A stretch of 64,000 nucleotides of DNA from Ascoidea rubescens DSM 1968 (GCF_001661345.1 NW_017962913.1:2864694-2928693), one strand, 5' to 3'; positions 1 through 11,398 are shown, counted from the stretch's first letter. Numbers and translations: made by a program. Notes: generated from the letters alone by a model not told the origin.

Positions 1-598
1 AAAAAAAAAATGATAAACCATGCTATGTTATTCCTATAAAAATAATCCTAATTCTTTTCCCTTTCAACAAGACGATCATCACAAAGAATGCATTTCATTC
101 ACACTACAAATACAGGGGGGTTATTCAAAGTTTGGTAACAAAAACAATACCATACAACACAATGCAACATAATACAATTCAATTCTAATTCAATCAATTG
201 ATTATCACTTCTACTCTTAAATATGTTGTTTACTTTCCGCTTTCATTAAATAGACGATATCGCATCTGATTGGGCAACACAAATACCTTTCACTCACCTC
301 CGTTTTAAATATTACTGCTTTGGGATAGCCCTAACTCTAGAGCCCTCCTTTTCTGACATGAAGATCAATATACATATCCATTAAAATATTAGATAGAAGA
401 TAATAGATAGAAAATAATAAAAATAAAACACAAATACAAATACAAAGCAAATACAAAATAAAAACAATTAATCATTAGATAAACATGTAAAAACAGATAA
501 ACAAGAATACAAAAAAATTAACAATAAACAGAAAAAAAAACAGAAAAATTAGCGCTAACTATTGATTATCAATAATTAAATCCCATCTAATCTTATAA
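1..598. other. intergenic, 3' side of FET3
   Basis: AT-rich, low-complexity sequence lying past the 3' end of FET3. It holds runs of ACAAAT and AATTC/ACAAT-like pentamers (about 146-200), which look like decayed microsatellite. I see no gene in it. Confidence 0.6.
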
Positions 599-2476
599 TC
601 ATAAAGACGTGCTAGATTTTGTATTGGGTTGAACATCATTACTTGATGTTTCATCCAACTCAATACTTTCAACACCAAAATCTTCAATAACTTTCTTTTC
701 ATTGATTGGCAGCAAACCGTAGATACCAAGAACTATAATACCCAAAATACCAGCAATACATGAAAAGACCAAAGCAACAATACCTCTGCCAGTAAACCCG
801 CTTGGTAAGTCCTTTACTTGAACGTTTTCATTGGTTAGATCAAAAAAATCTTCGGTATTGGCAGCAGCATTACCTGAAGGCAAAACACCAGCAGCTTCAC
901 AAATACTGATATGGTTCTCTGTAAGTTGTTGTCCCTCATCCTTTTGAACCTGCAATGGGGCCTCAACCAAAATCAAAGACAACCCTTGGATCATATGCCA
1001 TTCAATATGACAGTGGAAAATCCAAACACCTGGATTGTCTGCTTTAAATCTAAGAACAATGTAAGAATTAGGACGAACAAATACAGTGTCTCTTGAAAGT
1101 GGAACGTCTCTAAATTCATCTGCATTTTCTTCGTCGTATGGAACTGGATCAGTTTCATCAGTGTAATCAGGTCCTCTTTGAACTAGTTGGAAATGATGTC
1201 CATGCATGTGGAATGGATGTTTACCGGCATCAGCGTTGTTGAGAACAAGCTCAATAACTTCGTTATGTTGAAGAACAAATGTATTGGTGTTTGACCCATA
1301 GATTGCTGCATCGGTAGCTAACTCACCAGCACTCAAAAGAGTCATTAATGTTGGCACTTTTGGAGCAACATATGTCAAGTTATTGAAAAAAGCATAGTTT
1401 TTACCATCGTTTAAATTGTTCATGGTAACTTCAACAACAATTTGGTAATCAGGGTCTTCCAATAATTCTGACCCACTTAATGGAGACAAATAATAGTCAT
1501 CTAAGAAATCTTCCCAATCGTAAATATAAGCTTCAGTTGGCAAGTCAGCATCTTCATTGTAAATCAAATAACTGGTTTCATTGGTGTTTAAATTACCTGG
1601 AACATCTAACATATCTTGATCACAAAGTTGCATAATAGCAAAGTTTTTATCGGTTGAATTCTTAGTATGGAGTAAGAAAGAGTATCTTTGAGCAGAAGTA
1701 ACATAGATGTGATCAGTAATGTTTTTTTCAACATAAACACCATCGACCTCAACAACTTCCAATTGATGGTCTTCAATAAAAAAGATTTGAGAGACAAAAG
1801 CACCAGTGTTAACTAATCTAACAAGATAGGTTTTATTTGGCTCAACTTTCCATGTTAAATTCATACCTTCATTAATTAATAAACTCTCTGGGATTGGTTC
1901 AGCGCCTGTAGGGTTATAAAGATCTAAGAAATCCTTTGTTAATTCAACATTATCTTGATGGTACCAATCAGAAATGGTTAAGATAACCTCTTCATCATAT
2001 TCATAAGGAAATTCATCTTCACCACTAGTTGTATTCTTATCGTGAATAACAAATGGAGCTCTAAAACCATCAGCAAATTGACCGGCAGTGTGAGAGTGAT
2101 ACCAATACAAACCAGATTGCTCTAAAGTGAAGTTGTAAATGAAAGTTCCACCTGGAGGAATTGGGCAATTGGAAATCATGTCACCACCATCCATTTGGTT
2201 GGTGTGATTTTGCCAAATACCGTGGAAATGTAAAGTGGTGTTTGTGTCGTTCAAACCATTGGTTAACCAAAGCTGGATTCTGTCACCTTTGTTGGCTTCA
2301 AGAGTTGGCCATGGATAGGTATCATTACAACCAATTGCTTGTCTTTCATATTTACCATCTAAATTGACATTAACATATGTAGCATTAAGATAAAAGTTTT
2401 TGACCTCAGCGGCATTGATAAGATTAATTAGGAAAAATAAGAATAATCCCAGTAAAGAGATAAATAATTTAAGCAT
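599..2476 (-). CDS. FET3: multicopper ferroxidase Fet3
   Basis: Plasma-membrane multicopper oxidase that oxidises Fe2+ outside the cell and hands Fe3+ to the permease Ftr1. The 625-residue protein has an N-terminal signal peptide (about 1-22), the copper motifs HFHG (83-86), WYHSH (125-129), HPFHMHG (420-426) and HCHIEWH (488-494), and one C-terminal membrane helix (about 563-589) with a short cytosolic tail. Residues that give Fet3 its iron specificity in S. cerevisiae appear kept: the Glu in GAEPIP (193), an Asp before MLDV, the Tyr in NYAFFNN (361) and the Asp in NNADAGKHPF (416). That separates it from laccases. Length is close to yeast Fet3 (636). The usual partner FTR1 is not in the window. 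The ATG at 2476 is the first one and leads directly into the signal peptide. Confidence 0.95.
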   Translation of the reverse strand: MLKLFISLLGLFLFFLINLINAAEVKNFYLNATYVNVNLDGKYERQAIGCNDTYPWPTLEANKGDRIQLWLTNGLNDTNTTLHFHGIWQNHTNQMDGGDMISNCPIPPGGTFIYNFTLEQSGLYWYHSHTAGQFADGFRAPFVIHDKNTTSGEDEFPYEYDEEVILTISDWYHQDNVELTKDFLDLYNPTGAEPIPESLLINEGMNLTWKVEPNKTYLVRLVNTGAFVSQIFFIEDHQLEVVEVDGVYVEKNITDHIYVTSAQRYSFLLHTKNSTDKNFAIMQLCDQDMLDVPGNLNTNETSYLIYNEDADLPTEAYIYDWEDFLDDYYLSPLSGSELLEDPDYQIVVEVTMNNLNDGKNYAFFNNLTYVAPKVPTLMTLLSAGELATDAAIYGSNTNTFVLQHNEVIELVLNNADAGKHPFHMHGHHFQLVQRGPDYTDETDPVPYDEENADEFRDVPLSRDTVFVRPNSYIVLRFKADNPGVWIFHCHIEWHMIQGLSLILVEAPLQVQKDEGQQLTENHISICEAAGVLPSGNAAANTEDFFDLTNENVQVKDLPSGFTGRGIVALVFSCIAGILGIIVLGIYGLLPINEKKVIEDFGVESIELDETSSNDVQPNTKSSTSL

Positions 2477-4524
2477 TTTTTATTTTTAATAAGTCTTGGT
2501 ATTTTTTCAAACCCCGGATTATATATGAGCAAATTCTACTAGAAGTAAATTATTACTATCAAAATAATCGATGCTAAGAAAATAATATAAATAAGACTGA
2601 AATAATGATTTTCTTTTTCTTTGGTTTTGAAAACTAAATAAAAATTGCAAGATTATTGGGATAATTTATATCAAAAATAAAACTGAGAAATTTATGGACG
2701 AGATATAAAGTGATGGATTTAAGGTGAAATTCATTTCCAATATGTCTACATTGTTTTATATTGAGATATTTTTCAGTAGAAAATTAATTCAGATTTGATT
2801 AGAGCTTGTTTAAAATCCGTTTAAAGTCCATTTAGAATTTGTTTAAAAACTGCAAAATTGAAGTTTAAATTGAATCAAAAATGAATTAATGAATAAATGA
2901 ATAAAAAATCAAATGAAATATATTTTGAAAATTAAATTTGGCACCAACCAATGAACCAACCAATGAATTAATATCAAAAGAATCAATAGGCTAATGATAA
3001 ACTTAGAAAAGCAGGAGCAATTATCATTTCCATCGTTTTAATCTTTTCAATCATTAATAAAAGGAAATAAAAGCAGAAAAAACAGAAAAGTAGTATGATT
3101 ATTTGAAAATTTTGCCTTCTAAAAAACCTGAAAAAAAAGAAGATTAAATTAATTGTTAAAGCTAAAAGTTGAAAAAAGAGTGATTGAGAATATTTTTTAA
3201 CGATCCTACCATTAATAGCAACCAAACACAGTACTATAGTTGGGAAAGCTTACACTTTAGAAACCAATGTGGAATTACTGCTCAAGACTAGCGACTTAAT
3301 GGTTTTGTCTAAAACCCTTAACGGCTCACAGCGAAATAAATTAATGTTCTGGAATTTTAAAATCAGATCACAGATTTGTTGTTTTCCACCAGAAGCAATT
3401 TGAAGGTAATTTCACTATGGATTTTTGTTTTTATTTCCTCAGCTCCAAACAATATCAAGAGATCAGCAATTTCTTGTCATTTCTTGTAAAGTCTTGTAAA
3501 ATCTTGTTTAAAAATTAATGTGCACAATAGAGCTTGAAGCTGATCTTATCGATAAAAAATATTACGGGACTTAATCTTGATATTCTCTTACTGAGCTGTT
3601 TATCCATTTTACTAAATCCATACTGAGTTTTGGTTCTGCAAATTAATGGAAAAGCAATATCCGACGTTTATTAGTTTTTTTCGATTTCTTTTGCTTTACC
3701 TATTTTGCATTTTCATTTGCATTTTCATTCCATCTCCCTTTTTGTTTTTTTTATCTTTTCTTTTGCATTTTGTATTTTGTAGCCTGGAGCTTGCTAGAAG
3801 ATCAAAAAGCTATTTTCTGCTAGGACCTTCACTGCAGACAGTTCCAGCAACAGTTTCTGCTAAAGCCCATGAAATTGCGAGAACGTATTATATTCAATCA
3901 TCCAACGCACTAAATTTGACTTTTGAGTGTTGCCACACGAATAGTTGCTGCTTATTCACACCCGTTGAACTCAAGAGGAGCTATAATCCAGATTCTGATC
4001 ACTACTCAGAACTTTCTCCATGTTGGAATCCCATTTACCAATGAGAGAGTCTTTTCTTTTTTGTTTCTGAGCTTTGATGCCTTTTCTGCTGATTAATTGG
4101 CACCATTCCAACGTCTTTATAGAAGAAACATAGCTCTGTCTTTAAAAATTGTCAAAGTTGAGATCCCTTGGTCACATACAGAAAATCTGCTTTTTTTCTT
4201 TTCTGTTTCCATAATGAGATAGATGATTTTTTTTTTATTGAGTAACCATCTTGTTCTGATTAATACAGTCACACAATTGCAATATTCCAAAACTTATTTT
4301 TTTTTGTTACTATTCATTGAATATAAAAACTACAAATTTTTTTATAAATAATAACCTTAAACATGAATATAAAATTGAACCATAAAGAATGAATAATAAC
4401 TAAGAATATATCTATATATCAATTTATATATATAAATACCTCTAATTTTACCTTGATTATACCTTGATTTTCCCTTTGATCTTCTATTTTTTTTTGATTT
4501 TTTTTTCTATTGTTTTTGTTTGAT
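2477..4524. other. 2-kb intergenic region, FET3 promoter and CBR1 3' flank
   Basis: Holds the upstream region of FET3 and the 3' flank of CBR1. A palindromic GATA motif, TTATCGATAA, lies at 3546-3555. Open frames here (for example 3646-4044 on +) are low-complexity and I do not accept them as genes. No RNA gene was recognised. Confidence 0.5.
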
Positions 4525-5364
4525 TTAAAAGACAAAAGTTTGATCACCTAATTTAGAAACTGGTTTAGCTTTAGAAAACCCAAGATCAACACCAGCTCTC
4601 TTGATTGCACTAACCATTGGAGGTGGACCACAGATTAATAGCTGAGAATCTAGAGATGCAGCAGGTAAATGAGCTTTCAAAATATCAGGAGTGATATAAC
4701 CTGAACCTCCATTCCAATTCTTAGGAGGATTATCCAAAACATAAAAGACTTTAATATTTGAATGTTCTTTTGTAATTTTGTCTAATTCTGATCTTAGTAA
4801 AATATCTTCTTCGTTAACGTTTCCATAAATTAATGAAACAGTAGTGTTATCATCAGGGTTTGCTATGATGGCCTTGATAATTTGATACATTGGGGTTATA
4901 CCAGTTCCACCTGCAACCATTCCAAATGACTTGACCATATTTGGAGTGTAAACGAAAAAACCCTTGGGACCTTTGACTTTAATAGTTTCACCAATATCTA
5001 AATTGGCGATTAATTTGGAAATGTTACCATTTGGATAAGCTTTAATCAACAAGTCAAAATATCCCTTGGAATCTGAATCTAACGAAGTTGGAGTATACGA
5101 TCTAACGATTTCTTTGCCATTAATGTTAGCTCCGATAGAAATATGTTGGCCAATTGGTAATCCTAGTGTGTCATTTGGACGTGGTAAACCAAACCTGTAT
5201 ATTCCTGAATTATGAGATAATATAGTTTTTTGAATCAATGGAAATTCTTGAAATTCATCTTTCTTGAGAACTTTGCGTTCTTTTGGTGAGACTACCAATA
5301 CGTAAGCAGCAATAGATGCACTGAGTGTGAGAACACTGGCTATAAAAATTTCAGAGTATGTCAT
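4525..5364 (-). CDS. CBR1: NADH-cytochrome b5 reductase
   Basis: FAD enzyme that passes electrons from NADH to cytochrome b5 for sterol and fatty-acid desaturation and related reactions. It has 279 residues: an N-terminal membrane anchor (about 5-25), the FAD motif RSYTPTS, the NADH-binding loop GGTGITPM, the CGPPPM motif near the C-terminus, and the family's aromatic ending (QTFVF). The short anchor with no long presequence fits Cbr1 (ER and outer mitochondrial membrane) better than Mcr1. The ATG at 5364 directly precedes the anchor. It shares a divergent promoter with the MNN4-like gene. Confidence 0.93.
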   Translation of the reverse strand: MTYSEIFIASVLTLSASIAAYVLVVSPKERKVLKKDEFQEFPLIQKTILSHNSGIYRFGLPRPNDTLGLPIGQHISIGANINGKEIVRSYTPTSLDSDSKGYFDLLIKAYPNGNISKLIANLDIGETIKVKGPKGFFVYTPNMVKSFGMVAGGTGITPMYQIIKAIIANPDDNTTVSLIYGNVNEEDILLRSELDKITKEHSNIKVFYVLDNPPKNWNGGSGYITPDILKAHLPAASLDSQLLICGPPPMVSAIKRAGVDLGFSKAKPVSKLGDQTFVF

Positions 5365-5764
5365 TGTAAAAACTATTTAAATAGTTATATTTTTTTTTAA
5401 TTTATCTAGGTTTTTAAATCAAGGAAAAAAAAAAAATCTTTATATGAAGCTGTTCTTTGATTTCTCTTAAATAACAAAGTAAAAAGCTGGGGACTAGCAA
5501 TAAAACTAACCCTATCAAAATCAGTATCTAAACAATAAACAACTCTTTGCAGAAAACTGTAATACTGCTATCAGTAATAAGGATTTTAATTGATATATTG
5601 TACTGATTATAATAACTTTAAATCACTAAATCTGATTCTTTAAAGGTTTAAACTGGTGAAAATTTAACTTCTTTCCAACAAAACTATCCATGCAAAATCC
5701 TTGTTGAGTTGAACAGCGGATTTGGTGATTGGACTGAGTGCACCTTTTACTGGTTTGAGTAAAA

Positions 5765-5778
5765 ACACCCACACATTT
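5765..5778 (+). promoter_or_regulatory. Rap1-like site
   Basis: ACACCCACACATTT closely matches the known Rap1 consensus ACACCCRYACAYM, differing only at the last position. It lies about 40 bp from an E-box in the CBR1/MNN4-like promoter. Function is inferred from sequence only. Confidence 0.4.
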
Positions 5779-5815
5779 ATTTGACTTCCCCAAAAAAGAA
5801 AAACAACCGGCGTTT

Positions 5816-5821
5816 CACGTG
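5816..5821. promoter_or_regulatory. CACGTG E-box (Cbf1-type)
   Basis: A palindromic CACGTG in context TTTCACGTGCC. It is one of 11 copies in the window, all intergenic. It may serve both divergent genes. Confidence 0.5.
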
Positions 5822-6163
5822 CCGAGGTGCTTGAGTCGTTTCTGAATTTCTTCGCCGGTGTTCCAGTAGATACTTACCCGGCCGTGTTTGAGACTATAAA
5901 TAACAAGCTTTGTACTGCATCTTTAAAAGCCGAACAGGCTTGTTTGCCGTGCAATCGCCGAGTTTAGTATGGGTAAACATCTAGAATGCTGTTGGGCTTA
6001 AGATTGGCGTTTGTCCAAGCCACTTTAAGGTTGGGTATACAGCAACATTAGTGTTTCTTTTGATTTTTTATATATTTTTGTAGACTCCCATTCTAACGTT
6101 GATCTCTTCAGCTTATTTTGTATTTTCTCCAGTAGTAGTATACTAGAAATTAGACAGTCGATA

Positions 6164-9100
6164 ATGTTGCTTAAAAAAATTTTCATATTCAAACAATTAA
6201 TCAGAAAACCATCGGCGATTATATATATTTTGGTTCTATGGGTCTTATTGTTTTTGAATTATTCAACAATCTTCAAATTGACAACCAAAATATACATTGT
6301 TAATGATAAAATCTCAAAATATGCTGAAAGCTATATAACCAATGAAACAATCACTTCTGGTTCTTCTTTCATTGATGATGATTATGACCAAGAACATATC
6401 GATGAAAATTTTGATAGCAATAATAACCAATTATTGAAAAAACCAATATCTGACATGTTATACTATAAAATATTCAATAATAATATTAATCTGGATTTAT
6501 CTTGGAACGACAAAATCAATCTATTAATTGAAAGTAAACCCAATATCCAAAATTCAATAAAAAGTTTAGCCAATTATATCAATCATAACAAAACAAAGAC
6601 CAAAATACCTCATTATTTCATCAAGAATTTTCAACTAAACGCTAGTAATAACAATGATAATCAAAATAATGATCAAAATAATGATCAAAATAATAATCAA
6701 AATAATAATCAAAATAGATACTTACCGTTGATTTTCGACAAATTTGATTATAGAATGACACTAGGGGTTTACTTAAATTACATCAAATTAAATCTAATAA
6801 ATAATAATTACCAAAATATTGAAATTCCATTTGATTGGTATGACTTTGTTGATTTGACAATATTAAACAACGAAATTTTGGTCCAATTATTCATTCAATA
6901 TAACTTATTTAATAACAGCAATTTTGATTTAGAATATATTGCCGACATCTATAAACAGCATAATTCTTGTTCAATCTTCGTTGATCCAAAACTTCAAGAT
7001 ATTGATCCTGAAACTTTTTTTAAAATCAATGAATTATTACTTACTTTAAACTTAACAAATAATTTAAACTCTTTTAATAAAAAGTCACTTAGATTGTCTC
7101 CTAATCAATCCAAAAATATGTTCTCTCAATCTCATGTAACAACAATATCATGTAGAGATTTGCACTATTTCAAATTTTTAACTGACTACTTAAATAGCGA
7201 TAATGATGATAACAATAATTTTTCATTTTTTCATCCAAAATTAAAACCATATCTAGGCTTTAATCTAATTGATTCACCTTCTTCAAGACATAGTGTTTTA
7301 AAAAAAAAATTTAATGGCAAAGCATACTTGTATAATTATAATAATATAAACAATGTTAAAATTCGTCCATTTAAAATAATATTTATCAATGAAAATTTCA
7401 AAACTCTTAATTCAAACCAAGAAATTAAAAAATTGGAATTTAATATTAAAAATTTCGAATTTTTAAATCAAAACAACAATAATGATAATGTTGAAAGTTA
7501 TGATTATCTCCAGAATCACGAAAAATTATACCCATTAAAAAGCCAAAGATTATTGGAAAATGGATATGTCAATGGGTTTCTAAGAGAAGTCACAAAAGAC
7601 AAAATTATCAAATCTAAAAATAATGACTCATATATATATATTGATCCACTTGATGAGTTTAATGAAATCAATGATATTCTCAACAAATCAAATAATAAAA
7701 ATATATCTTTCTTGAGTAACTCAAATCTTAAACAAATTAATAATAATAAAGAACTTGAACAGCTAGTAAAAGAGATCAACAAATTACTAGATTCGAAAGA
7801 TGATACTGACCCAAATTCTTTGAGCGTCGATGCTTTTGTGTTTAATATTGATCTAATAATAAATATTTTTGAAAAATTAGTTGATGCTGAAAAACTTCAA
7901 AAGGATTTATTATTAGATCCACCAGAGACTCCACTAGCAATTGAATTCAAAAAAAACGAATTGAAAACAACACAGCTTTCTAAAATACTAACTCCAAATT
8001 TATTGAATTATTATAGATCAATGACATTTTCCAAATCACAAGGCACAAATATTTCTAAATATTTCAAAGAATGTAGTTTTTCTAATAAAAAGATTGATGG
8101 TTCACATTACGATTGGAGATTTTTTCAAGGAATAATTTGGGAAGATTCTCAAAGAAAAATAATATTAGAAAAGTTATTAAAAAACTGGTTTCATTTTTTA
8201 GACTCCATTGATTTAAAAAGCTGGCTAGCTCATGGAAGTTTGTTATCGTGGTATTTCTCATCTTCTGTTTTTCCTTGGGATAAAGATATTGATTTGCAAA
8301 TGTCAATTAAAGATTTAAACAAGCTATGCCTATATTATAATAATTCAATTATATTAGAAGATGTTACTAAGGGATTAGGAGAATATTATTTAGATTGTAA
8401 CATTGATATGTTTTCGAGAGAAAAAAATAAAGGCGTGAATAAAATTGATGCAAGATTTATTGATGTCCAAAGTGGTTTATACATTGATATTACAGGATTA
8501 AGCTTTTCTAATACCCAAACTCCTTTTTTGTATAAAGCAATAATGGATTTTAATACCAACAAATTCCATCCGAATTATAAATATGGTGCTCAAAAAAATA
8601 ACTATAATGAAAAATATTCAATTTCCAAATATAAAGATAATTTTGAATATTTGAAAACAATCCAGAATAGTAAAAATGATAAAAATAAAAAAAATTTGGA
8701 AAGAAATTTAAAACTAGGTCTAGTAAATTGCCGCAACAACCATTTCTATGAACTTAATGACTTATTGCCTTTGAATTTAACAATAATATCTGGAACAAAT
8801 ACATTATCAACAAATGTATATTATCCAAAACATTTCAAAAGAATGTTAAAAAAAGAGTACGGAAATGATTGCCTAAAACCGTATTATAGAAATTATTATT
8901 ATTATAAGAAAATTGGGCAGTGGATTCCAACCCTTTTCTTTAGAGATAAATTAAGAGAATTTTATTCAAAAAGCAATTTTGAACAGCTAAAGGCTAATGA
9001 AATAAAGTATATTGAAAAGTATAATAAAACAAAACATAAAGGTACAGAGAATAATACCATAAAACCAAGTGTTGATACGGTTAATAATATTGTTGAAAAT

Positions 9101-9475
9101 ATCAATGACAAATTCATAAAAATGAGCGACATAGTTTCTCCAATAAAGAAGAATTTAAAAGATTTTGATACTAATGATAATGCAGATTTTATTGAAGAGA
9201 ATTTCAAAGAAGAAGATTACTTAATATTATTAAACCAGGACGATGATACATTATTAGAATATTTAAAGATAAACAAGTTGATAACTCATCATTATGAACA
9301 ATTATCAATCAGCAATGGAGATTTGAGCACAAAAAATAAACAAGAAAATATGGCACGCTATGATAAAGAGCTAATAAAGGATGGAATAGTTGAAAACCAT
9401 AATACAATAGATCTTTCAGATGCTATTGAAGATAATTATTTATATGTTTTGAATAAAAAAAAGAACCATAAATAG
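6164..9475 (+). CDS. MNN4: Mnn4-like mannosylphosphorylation protein (LicD family)
   Basis: A 1103-residue type II membrane protein of the LicD/Mnn4 family. In yeasts these proteins are needed to add mannosylphosphate to N-glycans in the Golgi. A membrane helix lies at about 16-35, followed by a large lumenal part. The LicD core is at about 685-715: WLAHGSLLSWYF, then FPWDKDIDLQMS, the nucleotidyltransferase-like DxD signature seen in Mnn4. An Asn/Gln/Asp repeat at about 163-185 interrupts the N-terminal half. The long Lys/Glu repeats of S. cerevisiae Mnn4 are missing, although the C-terminus is lysine-rich (KKKNHK). Which paralogue it is (Mnn4, Mnn14 or another) cannot be decided here. The start is the first ATG, ahead of the basic residues that flank the anchor. 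Confidence 0.85.
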   Translation: MLLKKIFIFKQLIRKPSAIIYILVLWVLLFLNYSTIFKLTTKIYIVNDKISKYAESYITNETITSGSSFIDDDYDQEHIDENFDSNNNQLLKKPISDMLYYKIFNNNINLDLSWNDKINLLIESKPNIQNSIKSLANYINHNKTKTKIPHYFIKNFQLNASNNNDNQNNDQNNDQNNNQNNNQNRYLPLIFDKFDYRMTLGVYLNYIKLNLINNNYQNIEIPFDWYDFVDLTILNNEILVQLFIQYNLFNNSNFDLEYIADIYKQHNSCSIFVDPKLQDIDPETFFKINELLLTLNLTNNLNSFNKKSLRLSPNQSKNMFSQSHVTTISCRDLHYFKFLTDYLNSDNDDNNNFSFFHPKLKPYLGFNLIDSPSSRHSVLKKKFNGKAYLYNYNNINNVKIRPFKIIFINENFKTLNSNQEIKKLEFNIKNFEFLNQNNNNDNVESYDYLQNHEKLYPLKSQRLLENGYVNGFLREVTKDKIIKSKNNDSYIYIDPLDEFNEINDILNKSNNKNISFLSNSNLKQINNNKELEQLVKEINKLLDSKDDTDPNSLSVDAFVFNIDLIINIFEKLVDAEKLQKDLLLDPPETPLAIEFKKNELKTTQLSKILTPNLLNYYRSMTFSKSQGTNISKYFKECSFSNKKIDGSHYDWRFFQGIIWEDSQRKIILEKLLKNWFHFLDSIDLKSWLAHGSLLSWYFSSSVFPWDKDIDLQMSIKDLNKLCLYYNNSIILEDVTKGLGEYYLDCNIDMFSREKNKGVNKIDARFIDVQSGLYIDITGLSFSNTQTPFLYKAIMDFNTNKFHPNYKYGAQKNNYNEKYSISKYKDNFEYLKTIQNSKNDKNKKNLERNLKLGLVNCRNNHFYELNDLLPLNLTIISGTNTLSTNVYYPKHFKRMLKKEYGNDCLKPYYRNYYYYKKIGQWIPTLFFRDKLREFYSKSNFEQLKANEIKYIEKYNKTKHKGTENNTIKPSVDTVNNIVENINDKFIKMSDIVSPIKKNLKDFDTNDNADFIEENFKEEDYLILLNQDDDTLLEYLKINKLITHHYEQLSISNGDLSTKNKQENMARYDKELIKDGIVENHNTIDLSDAIEDNYLYVLNKKKNHK

Positions 9476-9579
9476 ATAAAAACAACATTTATTTATTTTT
9501 TTTTTAATATGAGACTAGTGCTTTTGAAGTTGGAATTTTTGAGAGATTCTTGAGAAATTTCAGTGTTATTTCTTGAAAC

Positions 9580-11277
9580 TTATTTAGGCCTTTCTCTATT
9601 CGAGGCCTTATTGGATCTTCTCATCATATAGTCAGCTATTTGCTGTTTTCCTTCACTGGTGACAAAAAGCCTCCTTGAGTTATCATGGCTCCATAACAAT
9701 ACTCCAATTTCATCGGAGTATTTTTTGATTGCTAAATACTGTTGTATTGAACTGAAATCTTTAAATAAATAACCTATTGAACTTTGAATTCTATCCAACT
9801 CTAATTCCCATAAACGTATTTGATCAACGACGTTCGGTGGAATAATTTGTAGTTCTTGTGAAGCAGAAGCAATTACTTTGTTTGCAATCAATTCTAATTT
9901 TTTATTTAATTCTTCTTGAGCCAATTTTTTCATTTGTGGATGAGCATTGATTTCAAGATATTTAATAATTTGATCAGATGATATACCTGATTTTAAGGCA
10001 TAATCTATTGATTTCTTTGTAATTTGGCCAGTTACCATATTTTGAAACCGTTGTTTTAGATGAACAAAGAGATTTAGAATGGCGATTTGTAGAGGAGAAG
10101 TTGTGTAACAATATAGTTTGAAATTTGTTTCGATTATTATTGAGCCGTTGATCGAAGCTAGAGAATTCAGTGGTTCTTGATTATTTATTGAGTTGTTTGA
10201 AGTTGAACCAGTATTTGAGGAGGTGTCCAAATTGGTAGCGGAGTTTTTATTATCTTTATTATTTGATTTTAGTGCTTGATCCATTGCAGTCGAAGCAGAT
10301 TTTAAAGCAATTGTATCGGATGTTAAGGTTGTAGCCAATCTTGTTGGATAAAATCTTTTGCTTTTTGAGTTTTTTTGGTAAACTAAACCATAATCTCTCA
10401 AGTCTCTTAACATGTTTATCTGGGTATCGCTTAATGAAGTTAGAGAGTAAGATTGACCTAATTCTAATGAACCTAGCATGAAAATAAAATTCAAGACATC
10501 AACTCTATCCATTTGTAAAGTTTCGGCAATTTTAAGATATTGTAATAATAAAGTCCAAATTTGAGTATTCACATTTTGTAATAAGAATTGGAACCCTTTT
10601 TTAGTTATTTTCAAATTAGTCGCTGAAAAATTATCAGGTAACAAAGTATCATTACTGTTATGCTCATCGATCACTTCCATAATCCCACTGCTTTCCAATA
10701 ACTTGATGGTGCCTTTACTTGGATTTGAAATTAATTTAGTTCCGACCATGAAATGAAGAGTGGATTCCCATTTGTTTGTAGCATAATTATCCAAGAAATC
10801 AACAGTGATTTTGTTTGATTGACTATCATTTTTGCCCTCAAATGGAACGCCAAAACCGTTGTTTGTTATTATGTTATTTTGATTATTATTGTTGTTTAGC
10901 AAAGGATTTGAATTCGACAGAGAAATCGAATTTTCACCAATTAATGCGTTCCTAAAGTTTTGTCTGAAAATTGAGTTTATCTTGATGATCAAGTTATTGT
11001 GTTCTGTTTCTATCAAATTCAAGTCAAGTAACTTCTGCAAGGATTCGTTTTTGATTTTCTTGTTCAATGGATCAGGTTTAATCCAATTGTCAAAATTTTT
11101 CAAGATGATTTTCTTTTCGTTGAAGACCATCGACATGATGTAGAATTTGGCCAAAGTGGGTAAGAGTCGATAGATGGCGAGACATGTTGCAGGCGACTCA
11201 AACAACTTGAACTTCATGGACTGCGGCAAGTCTATTAGATACTGGAACACAGCATCTTTGAACAAGTACGAGGACAT
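9580..11277 (-). CDS. TFB2: TFIIH core subunit Tfb2 (p52)
   Basis: Subunit of the general transcription and repair factor TFIIH that anchors and stimulates the XPB/Ssl2 ATPase. The product has 565 residues. Conserved blocks recognised are FESPATCLAIYRLLPTLAKF near the N-terminus, NKWESTLHFMVG in the first third, MDRVDVLNFIFMLGSLELG in the middle, and QIRLWELELDRI in the C-terminal region. It ends in the domain that pairs with Tfb5 (IGVLLWSHDNSRRLFV). The frame stays open upstream to 11424, but without an upstream ATG; the first ATG (11277, MSSYLFKDAV) aligns with the start of yeast Tfb2. A Ser/Asn-rich spacer of about 40 residues interrupts the middle, as in the yeast protein. Confidence 0.95.
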   Translation of the reverse strand: MSSYLFKDAVFQYLIDLPQSMKFKLFESPATCLAIYRLLPTLAKFYIMSMVFNEKKIILKNFDNWIKPDPLNKKIKNESLQKLLDLNLIETEHNNLIIKINSIFRQNFRNALIGENSISLSNSNPLLNNNNNQNNIITNNGFGVPFEGKNDSQSNKITVDFLDNYATNKWESTLHFMVGTKLISNPSKGTIKLLESSGIMEVIDEHNSNDTLLPDNFSATNLKITKKGFQFLLQNVNTQIWTLLLQYLKIAETLQMDRVDVLNFIFMLGSLELGQSYSLTSLSDTQINMLRDLRDYGLVYQKNSKSKRFYPTRLATTLTSDTIALKSASTAMDQALKSNNKDNKNSATNLDTSSNTGSTSNNSINNQEPLNSLASINGSIIIETNFKLYCYTTSPLQIAILNLFVHLKQRFQNMVTGQITKKSIDYALKSGISSDQIIKYLEINAHPQMKKLAQEELNKKLELIANKVIASASQELQIIPPNVVDQIRLWELELDRIQSSIGYLFKDFSSIQQYLAIKKYSDEIGVLLWSHDNSRRLFVTSEGKQQIADYMMRRSNKASNRERPK

Positions 11278-11398
11278 TGCTGGGAGATGGATGACTATCT
11301 CTTGCTCTTTCTCACATCGCCCATATATCACAACAAAATATCTGTTTGAAAATTGTCCGCCAGAGCGGTACATGCATGCACCGGCATGAGACGCAGAT

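Larger units (their letters stand above)
5365..6163. promoter_or_regulatory. divergent CBR1 / MNN4-like promoter
   Basis: An 0.8-kb bidirectional promoter. Its middle (about 5690-6030) is GC-richer than the flanks. It carries a Rap1-like box (5765-5778) and a CACGTG E-box (5816-5821). No gene is seen within it. Confidence 0.6.

Noticed and set aside
2519-2525. TATATAA on the minus strand just upstream of FET3
   Set aside because: Only about 43 bp from the ATG, too close for a usual yeast TATA box given typical start-site distances.
3646-4044. 132-codon frame with an ATG in the FET3-CBR1 gap
   Set aside because: The first third is Phe/Leu-rich from T-runs and the rest resembles no known protein; the upstream region of FET3 is a simpler explanation.
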